The notes under the pieces were generated by a model. That model saw nothing but the letters and a program-made list of their open reading frames with translations, searched no databases and was not told the DNA's origin. Source: Quatrionicoccus australiensis (lineage in GTDB: Bacteria > Pseudomonadota > Gammaproteobacteria > Burkholderiales > Rhodocyclaceae). Taken from it: 64,000 nucleotides of DNA. A program made the position numbers and the translations under genes. The DNA lies in contig NZ_JAHBAH010000001.1 in assembly GCF_020510425.1 (NCBI RefSeq), forward strand, positions 1,965,001 to 2,029,000, in the 5' to 3' direction. Positions 40,326 through 51,449 of this stretch are shown piece by piece. The stretch's first letter is position 1. Every line of letters starts with the position of its first letter.

Positions 40326-40353
40326 AAAAAGGGCAGCTTAGGCTGCCCTTTTT
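40326..40353. terminator. Bidirectional intrinsic terminator between atpC and ubiJ
   Basis: A 12-bp perfect stem, AAAAAGGGCAGC / GCTGCCCTTTTT, with a 4-base loop. The T-runs on both strands suit termination of the atp operon (plus) and the ubi group (minus). Confidence 0.92.
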
Positions 40354-40374
40354 ATTTGCTCGAAACATTGGTAG

Positions 40375-40944
40375 TCAGAGACGAGCCAGACGTTTTTCCA
40401 GGCGTGCGAGATCGTCGCGCAAAACATCGACCTGCCGCCCGAATGCCTCGAGTTCGCGGCGCGGCACAATCCAGTCGGAGTCTTCGCTCGCATACTCGGC
40501 GAGATTTGTGAACAAGCGCGTAAACGACTCCCGGCCTTGCCTGCTCAGGGTATGCCGCGCCATTTCAAGCCGGCGAGCCGGGATATCGCCGACATAATGC
40601 GCCAGATCAGCTTCGACATCCCAGCGCAGATTACGAAACACAAACGCCAAGGTTTCGGCAAAATCAGCAGAGCCGGAAAGCTTCGCCGCCTGAAAAACAC
40701 TTTTCCGGTCGGTCAGGAAACGAATCGGTGTATCAAGCGGCAGGCTGATGGTCACGGCCGGAGAGTGCTCTGCCGAACCTGCCTGGAACAGGCCATCATT
40801 ATCGACCAGCAGATGCAGATCAAGCGGCCCCGCCTGGATCAGTGCATGACTGCCGGCGTGGGAACGCAGGCGTTCCTGCGCCCAGGACTCGGCAAGAAGC
40901 AGATGATTCAGGGCGGCGGGAACAAGGCGAAGCAATGCGCTCAT
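40375..40944 (-). CDS. ubiJ: Ubiquinone biosynthesis accessory factor UbiJ (SCP2-domain protein)
   Basis: A 189-residue protein with an SCP2 sterol-carrier-like lipid-binding domain (about 15-110) and a C-terminal predicted coiled coil (RELEAFGRQVDVLRDDLARL). It follows ubiE on the same strand, as ubiJ does in many proteobacteria, where UbiJ and UbiK organise the soluble Ubi complex. Identification rests on the domain and neighbourhood. Confidence 0.85.
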   Translation of the reverse strand: MSALLRLVPAALNHLLLAESWAQERLRSHAGSHALIQAGPLDLHLLVDNDGLFQAGSAEHSPAVTISLPLDTPIRFLTDRKSVFQAAKLSGSADFAETLAFVFRNLRWDVEADLAHYVGDIPARRLEMARHTLSRQGRESFTRLFTNLAEYASEDSDWIVPRRELEAFGRQVDVLRDDLARLEKRLARL

Positions 40945-40954
40945 CCCGGTTCAC

Positions 40955-40998
40955 CAGGCGTGTAGCGGTCGACGCCTGAAAACAGGCGATTTCCAGGC
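40955..40998 (-). repeat. Dispersed intergenic repeat, copy C
   Basis: Read on the minus strand, this ubiE-ubiJ spacer has an A-run, GCCTGTTTTCAGGCG and the core GCGTCGACCGCTACA, the same order as copies A and B. It also forms a CGCCTG / CAGGCG hairpin. Confidence 0.45.
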
Positions 40999-41007
40999 GT
41001 ACTCATT

Positions 41008-41745
41008 TCAGAATTTGAAGCCGCGATGCAGAGCGACGACGCCGAGCGCCATGTTGAAATATTCAACTTTCTCGAAGCCGACTTTTTCCATCATCTCCTT
41101 CAACTCTTCCTGACCAGGATGCATGCGGATCGATTCCGACAGGTAGCGATAGCTGTCCGAGTCATTGGTAACCAGCTGGCCAACACGCGGGATGACCTGG
41201 AAAGAGTAGAAATCGTAAACCGGCGCCAGCGGCTTCCAGATTTTCGAGAACTCGAGGACCAGCAGACGGCCGCCCGGGCGCAAGACACGATACATCTCGG
41301 CCAGCGCCGCATCCTTGTGCGTCATGTTGCGCAGGCCGAAAGCGACCGTCACACAATCAAACCAGTCGTCGGGGAAGGGTAGCTTTTCCGCATCACATTG
41401 CGCAGCCGGCACCATGTAGCCCTTGTCGAGCAGGCGATCGCGACCGCGCGCCAGCATGGCGTTATTGATGTCGGTCAGCCAGACCTGGCCGCTCTTGCCG
41501 ACCCGCTTGGCAAAAGCCAGCGAAAGGTCACCGGTACCGCCAGCCACATCGAGCACGCGCGAGCCTTCGCGCACACCGCTACGCTGGATGGTGAAAGCCT
41601 TCCACAGACGATGCATGCCGCCCGACATCAGATCGTTCATCAAGTCGTAACGACTGGCGACCGAATCGAATACGTCGGCGACACGCCGGGCTTTTTCCTG
41701 CTCGGCTACGGTCTCGTAGCCAAAATGTGTAGTGTCTTTAGTCAT
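41008..41745 (-). CDS. ubiE: Demethylmenaquinone/ubiquinone C-methyltransferase UbiE
   Basis: A 245-residue SAM-dependent C-methyltransferase of quinone synthesis. SAM motif I is [16 protein letters not shown] (about residues 66-81); the UbiE signatures [17 protein letters not shown] and [16 protein letters not shown] are present. The start is the ATG of [13 protein letters not shown]; the extra upstream frame overlaps the DUF971 gene and is not family sequence. Confidence 0.97.
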   Translation of the reverse strand: MTKDTTHFGYETVAEQEKARRVADVFDSVASRYDLMNDLMSGGMHRLWKAFTIQRSGVREGSRVLDVAGGTGDLSLAFAKRVGKSGQVWLTDINNAMLARGRDRLLDKGYMVPAAQCDAEKLPFPDDWFDCVTVAFGLRNMTHKDAALAEMYRVLRPGGRLLVLEFSKIWKPLAPVYDFYSFQVIPRVGQLVTNDSDSYRYLSESIRMHPGQEELKEMMEKVGFEKVEYFNMALGVVALHRGFKF

Positions 41746-41749
41746 GGTT

Positions 41750-42172
41750 TCAGTGATGGTGACCGCAAGATCCTCCGGCCGCCGGGCGCGAGGTCGTATC
41801 GACATCGCGGGACAAGCCTTGCGCTTCAATTTGTTTCAGATATTCCGCCCAGAGTTCAGCCTGGTGCTTGCCCAGGTTGTAGAGCAGGTCCCAGGAATAA
41901 AGTCCGCTGTCGTGGCCGTCGGAAAAAACCAGACGCAGGGCGTAGGTACCAACCGGCTCGATACGCTCGATATCGACGTTACGTTTGCCCGTCTGCAGGG
42001 TTTCCTGTCCCGGACCGTGACCGCGTGCCTCGGCCGATGGGGTATAGACCCGCAGGTATTCAAAATCGAGCGTGAAACTTTCAGCGTCCGCGTAGGCGAT
42101 CTCCAGCCGACGTGATTTCTGGTGCAGCTTGATTTCGCTTGGAATCGGTGTGTCCCGATCAATGCCAGCCAT
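41750..42172 (-). CDS. DUF971 (gamma-butyrobetaine hydroxylase N-terminal-like) protein
   Basis: A 140-residue protein whose core (about 14-115: [37 protein letters not shown]) matches the DUF971 family, a small beta-rich domain also found at the N-terminus of gamma-butyrobetaine hydroxylases, where it binds zinc. It ends in CGHHH, a possible metal-binding tail. It lies four bases upstream of ubiE on the same strand, a common pairing in proteobacteria, but its role is not established. Confidence 0.85.
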   Translation of the reverse strand: MAGIDRDTPIPSEIKLHQKSRRLEIAYADAESFTLDFEYLRVYTPSAEARGHGPGQETLQTGKRNVDIERIEPVGTYALRLVFSDGHDSGLYSWDLLYNLGKHQAELWAEYLKQIEAQGLSRDVDTTSRPAAGGSCGHHH

Positions 42173-42234
42173 AGTGATCTCCGGAGTGAGGGCGATAGTT
42201 TAGCGCACTCGTTCTCCCCCGGCGGCAAGATGTA

Positions 42235-43842
42235 TCAAAGGGAGTCGTAACTGATCCGGTCGAAATCGATACCCCGCTGCAGGATGTGCTTGAGGCGCAA
42301 CTGCCAGATTTGCCCTCCGGAAAAAACTTCCAGCACACGACTGGCCTGATAGACCCCGGCGGGCAAGACAATGGATGCCTCTTCATGGACGACGGGCACC
42401 GATGGCAGCAAAAACGCACGCATGAAGCGGTGATTCACCGAATTGCCCTCACCGGCATAGCGAACGGCGCAGCCACTCGGCATGCCGGGCAAAATGGCGA
42501 CGCCAACAACCAGGCCGCCATTTTCTTCCTGCATCAGCCAGGTGGCGTAGACGAGCAGGAAATGCTCGCCGTCATGCGGCCGAACCACCATCAACTGGTT
42601 ATGCGCCAGCTTTTGCCCGGCGCAGGTTCTCGCCAGGCGAAAGCCGTTCGCCGAATGATTGATCACCGACCACTCATCAACCGGAAAACTGATCTGTGGC
42701 TTGATGCTCAACGCCACCCCGGGTTCGGCCCGGTCGCGGAAGGTGAACAGCTGATCGAACTCGTCGCGCGAGTAGGCCTTGGCGGAATCGGGCTGCTCGA
42801 ACTCCTGACCGGTCACGCAATAATGCATGGCATCGAAGCCGGTCGCCACATGTGCAATTCCCTCGGTATCGAAGCGCCGGAATTTGCGCGGCGAAGCCGA
42901 CTGCGTCCAGGGCCGCGAGAGATGCTCGAGGAGCTGGATGACATGGCCGGAGGTTTCCTCGCCCAGGCCAAGCTGGGAGGGCGTCATGCGCTGCCGCAAC
43001 TGGCTGATCATGTGATTGATCTGCAGACCGAGGCGCGTCGTATCCAGCCGACGGGCATCATCGTCCGGACCATCGGCGACAGCCCCCGGGTGCAGCGGGA
43101 CATCCTTCATCAACTCGACCACGTAGGGAGGAACTTCCAAGTCGTTTTCGAGCGGATGAATCGACACCAGCGGTGCCCACATGCCGGCCCAGCGTCGGAT
43201 CAGATTGAGATTGCGCACGCTGTTGCTGTACGGACTGGCAATTTCGATCAACAACAGGGTCGTATAGGCAGCCGCACAGTGTGTCGCCTGCAAGGTGTTT
43301 TCCAGGGCATCCTCGACCGGTGTGTAGGCAACGCCCCATTCCTCGGCCGTTTCGTAATAGCCGTGCAACTCCATCCAGATGCCGGCCGGCAATTCGCGGC
43401 GCGCCCGGTAGTGCTCGAGGATAACCATGCCGGTGTAGTACAGGCAGCGATGCAGGATGGCCGCCATCAGGGCGTTGTATTGGGGATTCTCGGCGTCGGG
43501 TTCCTCGATCCGGGCACACAGCGCATACGCCTTGCTCATGCGACGCCAGGCCGCCACCACCTGCTGGAAACAGCTCTCTTCCTCGTCGGCAAGCGGAAGA
43601 GCCTTGTTGTGATAACGCCGCGCCATTTCCTCTTCGACGAAACACATCGGCACCCGCGCCTGTTCAAGCAATGCCAGCAGCACACCGGGATCAGGCGGAC
43701 TCGCCAGCAGGGTATCGAGAAAACGGATCAGCTGCAGTTCGGCCTGCGCCGGATTGGCCAGCGGCAATTGCGCGATGAAGTCCATCCCGCTTTGCAGATC
43801 CGGAATCAACAGTTCGGAAAGATTGTTGTTATTCGTGCTCAT
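42235..43842 (-). CDS. Conserved hypothetical protein with a PilZ-like C-terminal motif
   Basis: A 535-residue soluble protein I cannot assign to a named family. The N-terminal 280 residues look all-helical (leucine-rich, with WRRMSKAYALCARIEE and RCLYYTGMVILEHYRARRE). Near residue 406, VINHSANGFRLAR fits the N-x-S-x-x-G motif of PilZ domains and is followed by strands such as HFLLVYATWLM; an RxxxR motif before it is not clear, though FRFRDRAEPGV-like basic residues occur. It sits 12 bases after the HIT gene. A cyclic-di-GMP link is only inference. Confidence 0.6.
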   Translation of the reverse strand: MSTNNNNLSELLIPDLQSGMDFIAQLPLANPAQAELQLIRFLDTLLASPPDPGVLLALLEQARVPMCFVEEEMARRYHNKALPLADEEESCFQQVVAAWRRMSKAYALCARIEEPDAENPQYNALMAAILHRCLYYTGMVILEHYRARRELPAGIWMELHGYYETAEEWGVAYTPVEDALENTLQATHCAAAYTTLLLIEIASPYSNSVRNLNLIRRWAGMWAPLVSIHPLENDLEVPPYVVELMKDVPLHPGAVADGPDDDARRLDTTRLGLQINHMISQLRQRMTPSQLGLGEETSGHVIQLLEHLSRPWTQSASPRKFRRFDTEGIAHVATGFDAMHYCVTGQEFEQPDSAKAYSRDEFDQLFTFRDRAEPGVALSIKPQISFPVDEWSVINHSANGFRLARTCAGQKLAHNQLMVVRPHDGEHFLLVYATWLMQEENGGLVVGVAILPGMPSGCAVRYAGEGNSVNHRFMRAFLLPSVPVVHEEASIVLPAGVYQASRVLEVFSGGQIWQLRLKHILQRGIDFDRISYDSL

Positions 43843-43854
43843 GATGGATCCAGT

Positions 43855-44289
43855 CTATTGCCCGACAGTTCCAAGCGCCAGCGCCAAGGCAGCAACCAGG
43901 CTGGCATCATCAACTTCCGGTATCCCGACAATACCATCGCGGTGTACCGCCCCCCAGATCGGTTCGGGAAAATGACGGTCATCCTGCCAACGCGGTATGA
44001 CGTGCCAGTGCACATGCGGCACCATGTTGCCAAAGCTGGCCAGATTGATCTTGTCCGGCTTGAACAAGGCCCGGACCACGCCCTCGACGGCAAAAACGAC
44101 ATCCATCAACTGCCGACGCTGGCCGGCGTCAAGATCGGTCATTTCACGGACATGGGCATTCAGGATGACCCGGCAAAAGCCGGGGTAGTGCGGGTCCGCC
44201 ACCCGGATGACACGGCAGAGCGACGATTGCCAGAGCACCTCTCCGCCAGTCGTCGCACACAATTCACAAGCCTTGCCGCTGTTATCCAC
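43855..44289 (-). CDS. HIT family hydrolase
   Basis: A 144-residue histidine-triad nucleotide hydrolase/transferase. The catalytic motif HVHWHVIP gives H92, H94 and H96. An N-terminal CELC pair may be half of a zinc site. It begins with GTG at 44289, preceded by GGGGGAT. Substrate is probably a nucleotide or adenylylated compound, as for the family. Confidence 0.9.
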   Translation of the reverse strand: MDNSGKACELCATTGGEVLWQSSLCRVIRVADPHYPGFCRVILNAHVREMTDLDAGQRRQLMDVVFAVEGVVRALFKPDKINLASFGNMVPHVHWHVIPRWQDDRHFPEPIWGAVHRDGIVGIPEVDDASLVAALALALGTVGQ

Positions 44290-44399
44290 GTTCGCATCCC
44301 CCTATATGGAGAAAGCATTACACCGGAAACGGAATACTGCAAGCCGCTACCGGATGAATGCCTGGCATTTACCGGTAGACGGCCAGAAAAAGCGAAAAA

Positions 44400-47300
44400 T
44401 CAGAGCAATACGCGCTCGATCCCGCCGTTGTTCGCACGGTCGACATACTGCACCATCCAGTTTTCACCGAGCAGGTGCTTGGCCATTTCGACGACGATGT
44501 AATCCGCCTTGGTGCCGGCATCGTCATCGTAACGCGACAGGCCCTGAAGACAGGCCGGGCAGGAAGTCAGGATCTTGACGTCACCGGTAAAGCCGTCGGC
44601 GCGCAAGGCCGTCGCCCCCTTCTCGATTTCTTCCTGCTTGCGGAACTTGACCTGGGTCGCGATATCCGGACGCGAATAGGCGAAGGAGCCGGAATCGCCG
44701 CAGCAGCGGTCGGTCAGCGGCACGTCCTGGCCCATCAGCGCCTTGGTCACGGCGAGCGGCGCATAGGCCTTCATCGGCGTATGGCAGGGATCGTGGTACA
44801 TGTAGCGCGTGCCTTCGACACCTTCCAGCTTGACGCCCTTTTCCATGAGATATTCGTGGATGTCGAGCAGGCGGCAACCGGGGAAGATCTTCTCGAACTG
44901 GTACTTCTGCAGCTGATCCATGCAGGTGCCGCAGGACACGATCACCGTCTTGATGTCGAGATAGTTCAACGTGTTGGCGACACGGTGGAAGAGCACACGA
45001 TTGTCGGTGGTGATCTTCTGGCCCTTGTCCTCGTCGCCCGATGAGGTCTGCGGATAGCCGCAGCACAGGTAGCCCGGCGGCAGCACCGTGGTCGCACCGA
45101 TTTCGTAGAGCATGGCCTGGGTGGCCAGACCGACCTGCGAGAACAGGCGCTCGGAACCGCAACCGGGGAAGTAGAAGACGGCATCCGAGTCCTCGGTCGT
45201 CTTCTGCGGATTGCGGATGACCGGGATCACTTCGGCGTCCTCGATGTCGAGCAGGGCGCGCGACGTACGCTTGGGCAGGTTGCCCGGCATCGGCCGGTTG
45301 AGGAAGTGGATGACCTGCGTCTTGACGCTCGGCGCACCCAGCGTGGCCGGCGGATGGGCGCGGCTGTCCTGGATCAGGCCGAGCGCCTTGGCCGCCTTGT
45401 GGGCGAGGCGCTGCGCCTTGAAGCCGAAGTCCATCATGACGCCGCGCATCAGCTTGATGGTCGCCGGATCCTTCAGGTTCAGATAGGTCATCGCCGCCAC
45501 GGTGCCGGGGCTGAAGCGCTTCTTGTCTTGTTTGCGCAGGAAATTGCGCATGGCGACGGAAACATCGCCAAAATCGATGTCGACCGGACAGGGCTTGACG
45601 CAGCGATGGCAGACCGTGCAATGGTCGGCGACGTCGTTGAATTCGTCGAAATGCTTGAGCGAAATGCCGCGTCGGGTCTGTTCCTCGTAAAGGAAGGCTT
45701 CGACCAGCAGCGAGGTCGCCAGGATCTTGTTGCGCGGGCTGTAGAGCAGGTTGGCACGCGGCACATGCGTCGAACAGACCGGCTTGCACTTGCCGCAGCG
45801 CAGGCAGTCCTTGACCATGTCGGAGATCTTGCCGATCTCGGACTGCTCCATGATCAGCGACTCGGTGCCGAGCAGGCTGAACGACGGCGTGTAGGCATTG
45901 CCCATGTCGCCGCCGGGCATCAGCTTGCCCTTGTTGAAATGGTTGTGCGGATCGACCTTCTGCTTGTAGGCGCGGAAGGGCGCAATCTCGGCGTCGGTCA
46001 GGAACTCGAGCTTGGTGATGCCAATGCCGTGTTCGCCGGAAATCACGCCGTTCAGCGAACGCGCCAGGTGCATGATGCGCTCGACCGCCTTGTTGGCCGT
46101 CTGCAGCATCTCGTAATTGTCCGAATTGACCGGGATGTTGGTATGCACGTTACCGTCGCCGGCATGCATGTGCAGCGCGACAAAGACGCGGGCGCGCAGG
46201 GTTTCCTTGTGGATCGCCTCGATGCGCTCGATGATCGGGCGGTAAACGCTGCCGTCGAAGATCTTGGACAGCCGCGAATGCAGTTCCTGTTTCCACGAGA
46301 CGCGAACCGAGTAATCCTGCAGACGGTGGAAGAGACGCGGATTTTCCGCCCGGTTGCTCAGCTCACCGGCCTGCACGCCATAGGACAGGAAGCGCGATTC
46401 GGCTTCGGCCAAGGGCAGATCGAGATTGTCGAGCAGCCACTCCCAGCGCAGACGCACCGCCTCGACATAGTCCAGGGCCGCCTGCCGGCGATCGCCGATC
46501 AGCACGTCGGTGTCGAGCGTCGTGTCGCCGCGGTGCAAGGGCAGTTCGCCCTTGAGAAATTCGGACAGCGCGTCGCACAGGGCAAGCTTGTTCTGCGTCG
46601 ACAACTCGATGTTGATGCGCTCGATGCCGTCGCAGTAATCGCCCATGCGCGGCAGCGGGATGACGACGTCTTCATTGACCTTGAAGGCATTGGTATGGCG
46701 CGAAATGGCGGCAGTTCGCGAACGGTCGAGCCAGAATTTCTTGCGTGTTTCGGCGTTGACCGCAATGAAGCCCTCGGCGCCGCGCACGTTGCACATGCGG
46801 ACGACTTCGGAAGCGGCCGCCATCACGGCGTTTTCGTCATGCCCGACGAGATCGCCGAGCAGCACCATCTTCGGCCGCCCGTGGCGCTTCGCCTTGGTCG
46901 CGTAGCCAACCGCCTTGACGTAGCGCTCGTCGAGGTGCTCGAGGCCTGCCAGCTGCACGCCGGCGGCAAGACCGGCTCCGCCCGGCTTGAAGTAATCGGT
47001 GATCTCGACGATGGCCGGCACGGCTTCGCGCACCTGGCCGAAGAATTCGAGACAGACGGTGCGCGTCACCGGCGGCATCTTGTGCAGCACCCAGCGCGCC
47101 GCGACGATGATGCCGTCGGTGCCTTCCTTCTGCACGCCCGGCACGCCGCCGAGGAACTTGTCGGTGACGTCCTTGCCCAGCCCGACCTTGCGGCAGGCGG
47201 CGCCCGGCATGGTCAGGACTTCCTCGCCAAGCAGCTTCTTGCCGCTCGGGTCGAAGCGCTTCAGGCGGAATTCGACATTTTCCTGCTCGTGGATCTTGCC

Positions 47301-48275
47301 GTAGTTGTGATTGACGCGCTCGACTTCCAGCCAGTTGCCGTCCGGATCGACCATCTTCCACCAGGCCAGGTTGTCGAGCGCCGTGCCCCACAGCACGGCC
47401 TTCTTGCCGCCGGCATTCATGGCGATGTTGCCGCCGATGCAGGACGCGGAAGCCGAGGTCGGGTCGACTGCGAAGACGCGGCCGGCCAGCGAGGCGGCTT
47501 CAGCGACGCGATCGGTGACCACGCCGGCGCCGGTGCGGATCGTCGCGTACGGCGTTTCATGGCCGGCCAGCACCAGCTCCTCGACCGGGCCGATGTCGAT
47601 CAGCTTTTCGGTATTGATCACCGCCGAGTAGGGCGTCAGCGGCACGGCGCCGCCGGTATAGCCGGTGCCGCCGCCACGCGGAATGATGGTCAGGCCGGCT
47701 TCGATGCAGCCGCGCACGAGATGGCCGATTTCCTCTTCGGTATCCGGATAGAGGACGACAAAAGGATATTCGACGCGCCAGTCGGTCGCATCGGTAACGT
47801 GCGAGACACGCGCCAGGCCGTCGAAGGCGATGTTGTCCTTGCGCGTATGCTTGCCGAGATACTTCAGCACCTTGCGACGCAAGTCGATGGTTTCGCCGAA
47901 GCGGGCCTCGAAACGATTGACGGCTTCGTGCGCCGCCTCGACCAGGCGCTTGACCCGGGCTGCGCGCACGCTGTCTTCCTGGGCGCTTTCGGCACGCCGC
48001 TTTTCGACTTCGCTCAGGCGGTGACGCAGGGCGCTGACCAGCGCATCGCGCCGCTCGCGATTGTCGAGCAGGTCGTCTTCCAGATACGGGTTGCGCTGGA
48101 CAACCCAGATGTCGCCGAGCACTTCGTAGAGCATGCGCGCCGAACGACCGGTGACGCGCTCGCTGCGCAGTTCGTCGAGCACCGCCCAGTTGTCGGCGCC
48201 GAGCAGGCGGATGACGATCTCGCGATCGGAAAACGAGGTGTAGTTGTAGGGGATTTCGCGCAGGCGGGCAGTCAT
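44400..48275 (-). CDS. FAD-binding oxidoreductase/Fe-S protein fusion (DUF3683; D-lactate/glycolate dehydrogenase-like)
   Basis: A 1291-residue fusion. Residues 1 to about 130 are a DUF3683-type domain; about 165-400 an FAD-binding type 4 domain ([20 protein letters not shown]); about 500-780 an FAD-oxidase C-terminal domain ([30 protein letters not shown]). Two 4Fe-4S motifs follow ([30 protein letters not shown]), then two CCG domains ([37 protein letters not shown]). It probably oxidises a 2-hydroxy acid and feeds electrons to the quinone pool, but the substrate is not visible. Confidence 0.88.
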   Translation of the reverse strand: MTARLREIPYNYTSFSDREIVIRLLGADNWAVLDELRSERVTGRSARMLYEVLGDIWVVQRNPYLEDDLLDNRERRDALVSALRHRLSEVEKRRAESAQEDSVRAARVKRLVEAAHEAVNRFEARFGETIDLRRKVLKYLGKHTRKDNIAFDGLARVSHVTDATDWRVEYPFVVLYPDTEEEIGHLVRGCIEAGLTIIPRGGGTGYTGGAVPLTPYSAVINTEKLIDIGPVEELVLAGHETPYATIRTGAGVVTDRVAEAASLAGRVFAVDPTSASASCIGGNIAMNAGGKKAVLWGTALDNLAWWKMVDPDGNWLEVERVNHNYGKIHEQENVEFRLKRFDPSGKKLLGEEVLTMPGAACRKVGLGKDVTDKFLGGVPGVQKEGTDGIIVAARWVLHKMPPVTRTVCLEFFGQVREAVPAIVEITDYFKPGGAGLAAGVQLAGLEHLDERYVKAVGYATKAKRHGRPKMVLLGDLVGHDENAVMAAASEVVRMCNVRGAEGFIAVNAETRKKFWLDRSRTAAISRHTNAFKVNEDVVIPLPRMGDYCDGIERINIELSTQNKLALCDALSEFLKGELPLHRGDTTLDTDVLIGDRRQAALDYVEAVRLRWEWLLDNLDLPLAEAESRFLSYGVQAGELSNRAENPRLFHRLQDYSVRVSWKQELHSRLSKIFDGSVYRPIIERIEAIHKETLRARVFVALHMHAGDGNVHTNIPVNSDNYEMLQTANKAVERIMHLARSLNGVISGEHGIGITKLEFLTDAEIAPFRAYKQKVDPHNHFNKGKLMPGGDMGNAYTPSFSLLGTESLIMEQSEIGKISDMVKDCLRCGKCKPVCSTHVPRANLLYSPRNKILATSLLVEAFLYEEQTRRGISLKHFDEFNDVADHCTVCHRCVKPCPVDIDFGDVSVAMRNFLRKQDKKRFSPGTVAAMTYLNLKDPATIKLMRGVMMDFGFKAQRLAHKAAKALGLIQDSRAHPPATLGAPSVKTQVIHFLNRPMPGNLPKRTSRALLDIEDAEVIPVIRNPQKTTEDSDAVFYFPGCGSERLFSQVGLATQAMLYEIGATTVLPPGYLCCGYPQTSSGDEDKGQKITTDNRVLFHRVANTLNYLDIKTVIVSCGTCMDQLQKYQFEKIFPGCRLLDIHEYLMEKGVKLEGVEGTRYMYHDPCHTPMKAYAPLAVTKALMGQDVPLTDRCCGDSGSFAYSRPDIATQVKFRKQEEIEKGATALRADGFTGDVKILTSCPACLQGLSRYDDDAGTKADYIVVEMAKHLLGENWMVQYVDRANNGGIERVLL

Positions 48276-48501
48276 GGAAGCAGCCGGGGGTCCGTCAAAA
48301 GGTGGATTTTAGCGTATTGCAGCGCAAGACGCGGGTTCAGTCGACCACGACAACGGCCCGGGGTTCAGTCCGTTTGCGCAGCTTGCCGGCCCGATTTGCC
48401 CTTGGCCAGGCGAAAATGCCGCCCCACATCGTGTCGACCGGCGACACGACAGCATGTCTCGGGCAAAATCGCGGCAGCCCCCGTTAATCGACCTGGTTGC
48501 C

Positions 48502-48876
48502 ATGGAAAACTTCGAAAAATTGCTGGCAATCGTCAGACGCAAAGCCGTGTATGACCGGAACAATCCCTGGTACAAGGGCCCGGAAAGCTATCTGCACGGC
48601 TTGAAGGACGAGGTCGACGAGGTTATCGAGGAAATTCCCCGGCAGCGCGGCGCCTACCTGGAAGACGAACTGGGCGACCTGCTCTGGAACAGCCTGAATG
48701 CCGTGATCGCGCTGGAAAAGGCGCACGGCATCACGCTTGAGTCGGTCCTCGCCAGGACCTGCCGCAAATTCGAAAACCGTCTTTCCGGCATCGAAGCCGG
48801 ACGCTCCTGGCAGGAGATCAAGGAAGAACAGAAGCAGGCGCTGGCACGCGAACACTCAGCGGGCACCAACCGCTAA
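48502..48876 (+). CDS. MazG-like nucleotide pyrophosphohydrolase
   Basis: A 124-residue all-alpha NTP pyrophosphohydrolase of the MazG type. The metal-binding acidic set is seen in LKDEVDEVIEEI (about 34-45) and LEDELGDLLWN (about 52-62). It may clear non-canonical nucleotides. The ATG at 48502 opens MENFEKLLAIV; a longer reading from 48454 adds 16 unrelated residues. The 226 bases upstream hold an 8-bp hairpin (TCGTGTCG / CGACACGA, 48429-48449) and no gene. Confidence 0.8.
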   Translation: MENFEKLLAIVRRKAVYDRNNPWYKGPESYLHGLKDEVDEVIEEIPRQRGAYLEDELGDLLWNSLNAVIALEKAHGITLESVLARTCRKFENRLSGIEAGRSWQEIKEEQKQALAREHSAGTNR

Positions 48877-48881
48877 GAGTC

Positions 48882-49307
48882 TCAGTGCGGCAAGGCCGTC
48901 TGCGCCACCAGCCAGTAACGGACAAACTTGCCAATCGCCATGAACAGGCAGCAGGGCAACCAGTGCAGACGCAGCCAGCCGGCGGCAACGCAAAAGGCAT
49001 CGCCAACCAGCGGCAGCCAGGACAACAAAAGGACGGAACTGCCCCAACGCTGGAACGCCGCCAGATAAGGCAGACGCTCAAGCTTTTGCCAGCGCGGCAA
49101 ATAGCGCCCGGCCCACCACGACAGCATGCCGCCCAGCGTATTGCCAACGGTCGACACGCCCAGCGCGGCAAAAACCAGATTCGGCTCCTGGCGCAGGAAG
49201 GCATACAGGGCCAGCTCGGAGCCACCCGGCAACAACGTCGCCGCGAGCAGGCTGTAGAGGCCGAGGCCCCACAGCCCGTAAGCGGGATCGAACTCGGGCA
49301 GGGTCAA
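48882..49307 (-). CDS. YqaA family membrane protein (DedA-like)
   Basis: A 141-residue inner-membrane protein of the YqaA/SNARE-associated (DedA-like) type with four hydrophobic segments ([15 protein letters not shown] near 20; [14 protein letters not shown] near 57; [18 protein letters not shown] near 98). Related DedA proteins are proposed lipid flippases. Its start overlaps the stop of the chemoreceptor gene. Confidence 0.82.
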   Translation of the reverse strand: MTLPEFDPAYGLWGLGLYSLLAATLLPGGSELALYAFLRQEPNLVFAALGVSTVGNTLGGMLSWWAGRYLPRWQKLERLPYLAAFQRWGSSVLLLSWLPLVGDAFCVAAGWLRLHWLPCCLFMAIGKFVRYWLVAQTALPH

Positions 49308-51319
49308 GTGCGGAAACTGGCCGCGCTTTGCTCCAGCGAGCGCGCCACGTTTTCCAGCGCGCGCACCTCGCTGAGCAGGCTGCCCGCCTGCAGACTGTTC
49401 GAGTCGGCCGACTGGGCAATGCGCTCGACGGCCTGGGCGATGGCATGGCTGGTCGTGCCCTGCTCGTTCGCGGCACTGGCGATTTCCGAGGATGCCTCGA
49501 CCGAGCGGCGGCCCGATTCAGCAATCGCCTCCAGAGCAGTTTCGGCCTCGGCGGCGAGGCGCGACGCCTCCCTGGCCTGACCGGCGATCTGCTTGGCATT
49601 CTCGGCGGCACTGGCGGTACCGGACGAAGTGGCGGACACGGTCTGGGTAATCTGCGCCGTGAACTGCGCGGATTTTTCCGCCAGCTTGCGTACCTCATCG
49701 GCCACCACGGCGAAGCCGCGCCCGGCCTCGCCGGCGCGGGCGGCTTCGATAGCCGCATTAAGGGCGAGCAGGTTGGTCTGGTCGGCCAGTTCGGAAATCG
49801 ACCCGGCCATGCCGGCGATTTCCCGGGCATTGCCTGCCAGTTGTGCCATCAGGGCTTCGGCGCTGGCCGTTTCTTCGGCAATCTTGCGCATTTCGCTGCT
49901 GACCGCGGTCGCTGCCGCCATGCCTTGCCGTGCCAGCGCCAGTGTTTCGTTCGCCGCCTTTTCGGAATGCAGGGTCTGATCGGCCGTATGGGTGATGCTC
50001 ACCGACAATTGCTCGACAGCAGCCGCCAGTTCGCTGGCTGACGCCGACTGCTCTTCGGCCGCGGCAGCCACCGACTGGGCGGCACGCTCAAGAGACTCGG
50101 CCGAAGCAAAGGCCGTGGTCGACGAGCGGGCGATGTTGCGCACCAGGCCGCCGATGTTTTCCCTGGCAGTATTCGCTTCGCTGGCAATCACCCCGATTTC
50201 GCAGTGGGCCGGCGGAATCGCCTGCGAGAAATCGCCCGCCCCCATCCGGCGTACCCCCTCCGCCACCGGCATCACCCCGGCCAGGCCGCGGTTGGCGGCG
50301 ACCCAGGCGGCGATGGCGCAAAGCAGGGCACCGAGCAAACAGGCAAGGCCCAGTTGCCAGCGCATCGCGGCGGCGTTCTTGTTGTATTCGTCGATCCAGG
50401 TACCACCTGCCACCGTCCAGCCCCAGGCCGGCGAACGCTTGAAGACGACGATCTTCTCGCGCTCCCTGCCGCTCTCGTCGGTATAGGGATAAACAATCGT
50501 TCCTTCCGCCTTGGCCGACATTTCGCTGGCCAGCATCAGCATCGGGCCTTTCACTTCCTTCGTGTTCTTGCCCTCAAGCTTGGGATGCAGCGTGAAATAG
50601 CTGTCTTCGACGTTCGCTTCAACCTTGATCGCGTAGGGATAGCCGGTATCGCCGAACTTCATGCCTTTCAGGGTTTCATTCAGGCGCGCCATGTCGTCGC
50701 TGACATTCGAACGCACCGACCAGGCGCCAACCACCTTGCCCTGGCCATTCTTGATCGGCAGGAAGGCGCTGACGTAAAACTTGCCACTGCGCTGGACGAC
50801 GCCCGACCATTCATTACCTTCAAGCACCGTCTTCGTTTCCGGGGTATTGGCGGCAATCGGCTTGCCAACCATGCTCTTGCCGTCCTTGTCCTTGAGCAGC
50901 GTCGCCGCCCGCACCATCTCGCCCTTGTCGTTGAACAACAGCAAGGCCGGCTCGGCGATCAGCAGCTCCTTCCAGCGCAGCATCAGCTTTTCGTTGCCAT
51001 TGACCACTTCGCCGCCCGCCCGATAGACGGGCAGGCCGAAAGCATCCTTCTCGCCGGTCGCGTCCGCTGACTTCAGCGTATCGCCCAGCATCATCTTGAG
51101 AACACCCATGCGCTTGCGGCCAGCCGCTTCGTGCGTCTTGGCGGTCAGTTCGAGCAGGTCCACGACGGCCGAAACCTGACCGCGCGCCGCCTCTTCGGCA
51201 CTCAGCCGCTCGGCGCGTGAAAAGGTGAACAACGAAAAAATTGCCACGATCGCAAAGGCCAGGCCACAAACGCCCGCCACAGTGATCGCAACTCGGGTAG
51301 CCAGCTTCCCGGTGCGCAT
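49304..51319 (-). CDS. Methyl-accepting chemotaxis protein with periplasmic Cache domain
   Basis: A 671-residue chemoreceptor: membrane helix (about 8-30), large periplasmic Cache-type sensor (about 35-320), second membrane helix (about 325-345), a short HAMP-like linker, and a cytoplasmic signalling coiled coil with the conserved tip [20 protein letters not shown] and [18 protein letters not shown]. There is no C-terminal NWETF-type pentapeptide. Methylatable glutamines/glutamates flank the tip. The ligand is unknown. Confidence 0.94.
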   Translation of the reverse strand: MRTGKLATRVAITVAGVCGLAFAIVAIFSLFTFSRAERLSAEEAARGQVSAVVDLLELTAKTHEAAGRKRMGVLKMMLGDTLKSADATGEKDAFGLPVYRAGGEVVNGNEKLMLRWKELLIAEPALLLFNDKGEMVRAATLLKDKDGKSMVGKPIAANTPETKTVLEGNEWSGVVQRSGKFYVSAFLPIKNGQGKVVGAWSVRSNVSDDMARLNETLKGMKFGDTGYPYAIKVEANVEDSYFTLHPKLEGKNTKEVKGPMLMLASEMSAKAEGTIVYPYTDESGREREKIVVFKRSPAWGWTVAGGTWIDEYNKNAAAMRWQLGLACLLGALLCAIAAWVAANRGLAGVMPVAEGVRRMGAGDFSQAIPPAHCEIGVIASEANTARENIGGLVRNIARSSTTAFASAESLERAAQSVAAAAEEQSASASELAAAVEQLSVSITHTADQTLHSEKAANETLALARQGMAAATAVSSEMRKIAEETASAEALMAQLAGNAREIAGMAGSISELADQTNLLALNAAIEAARAGEAGRGFAVVADEVRKLAEKSAQFTAQITQTVSATSSGTASAAENAKQIAGQAREASRLAAEAETALEAIAESGRRSVEASSEIASAANEQGTTSHAIAQAVERIAQSADSNSLQAGSLLSEVRALENVARSLEQSAASFRT

Positions 51320-51449
51320 GCAGATTCTCCTGATTATTTTTTAATAAGCCGGCAATTCTGGGCCCCCGGATATCGCCGTGCAATGCCCCGAAGAGACAAA
51401 CACCGCGGGAAGCTGCTAGATTTCGTCTTTTACCCCGCAGGAAAACACC

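Noticed and set aside
45306..48554. A 1082-codon open frame on the plus strand opposite the FAD/Fe-S gene
   Set aside because: It mirrors the third-position GC bias of the real minus-strand gene and shows no family motif; the minus-strand protein has all expected domains.
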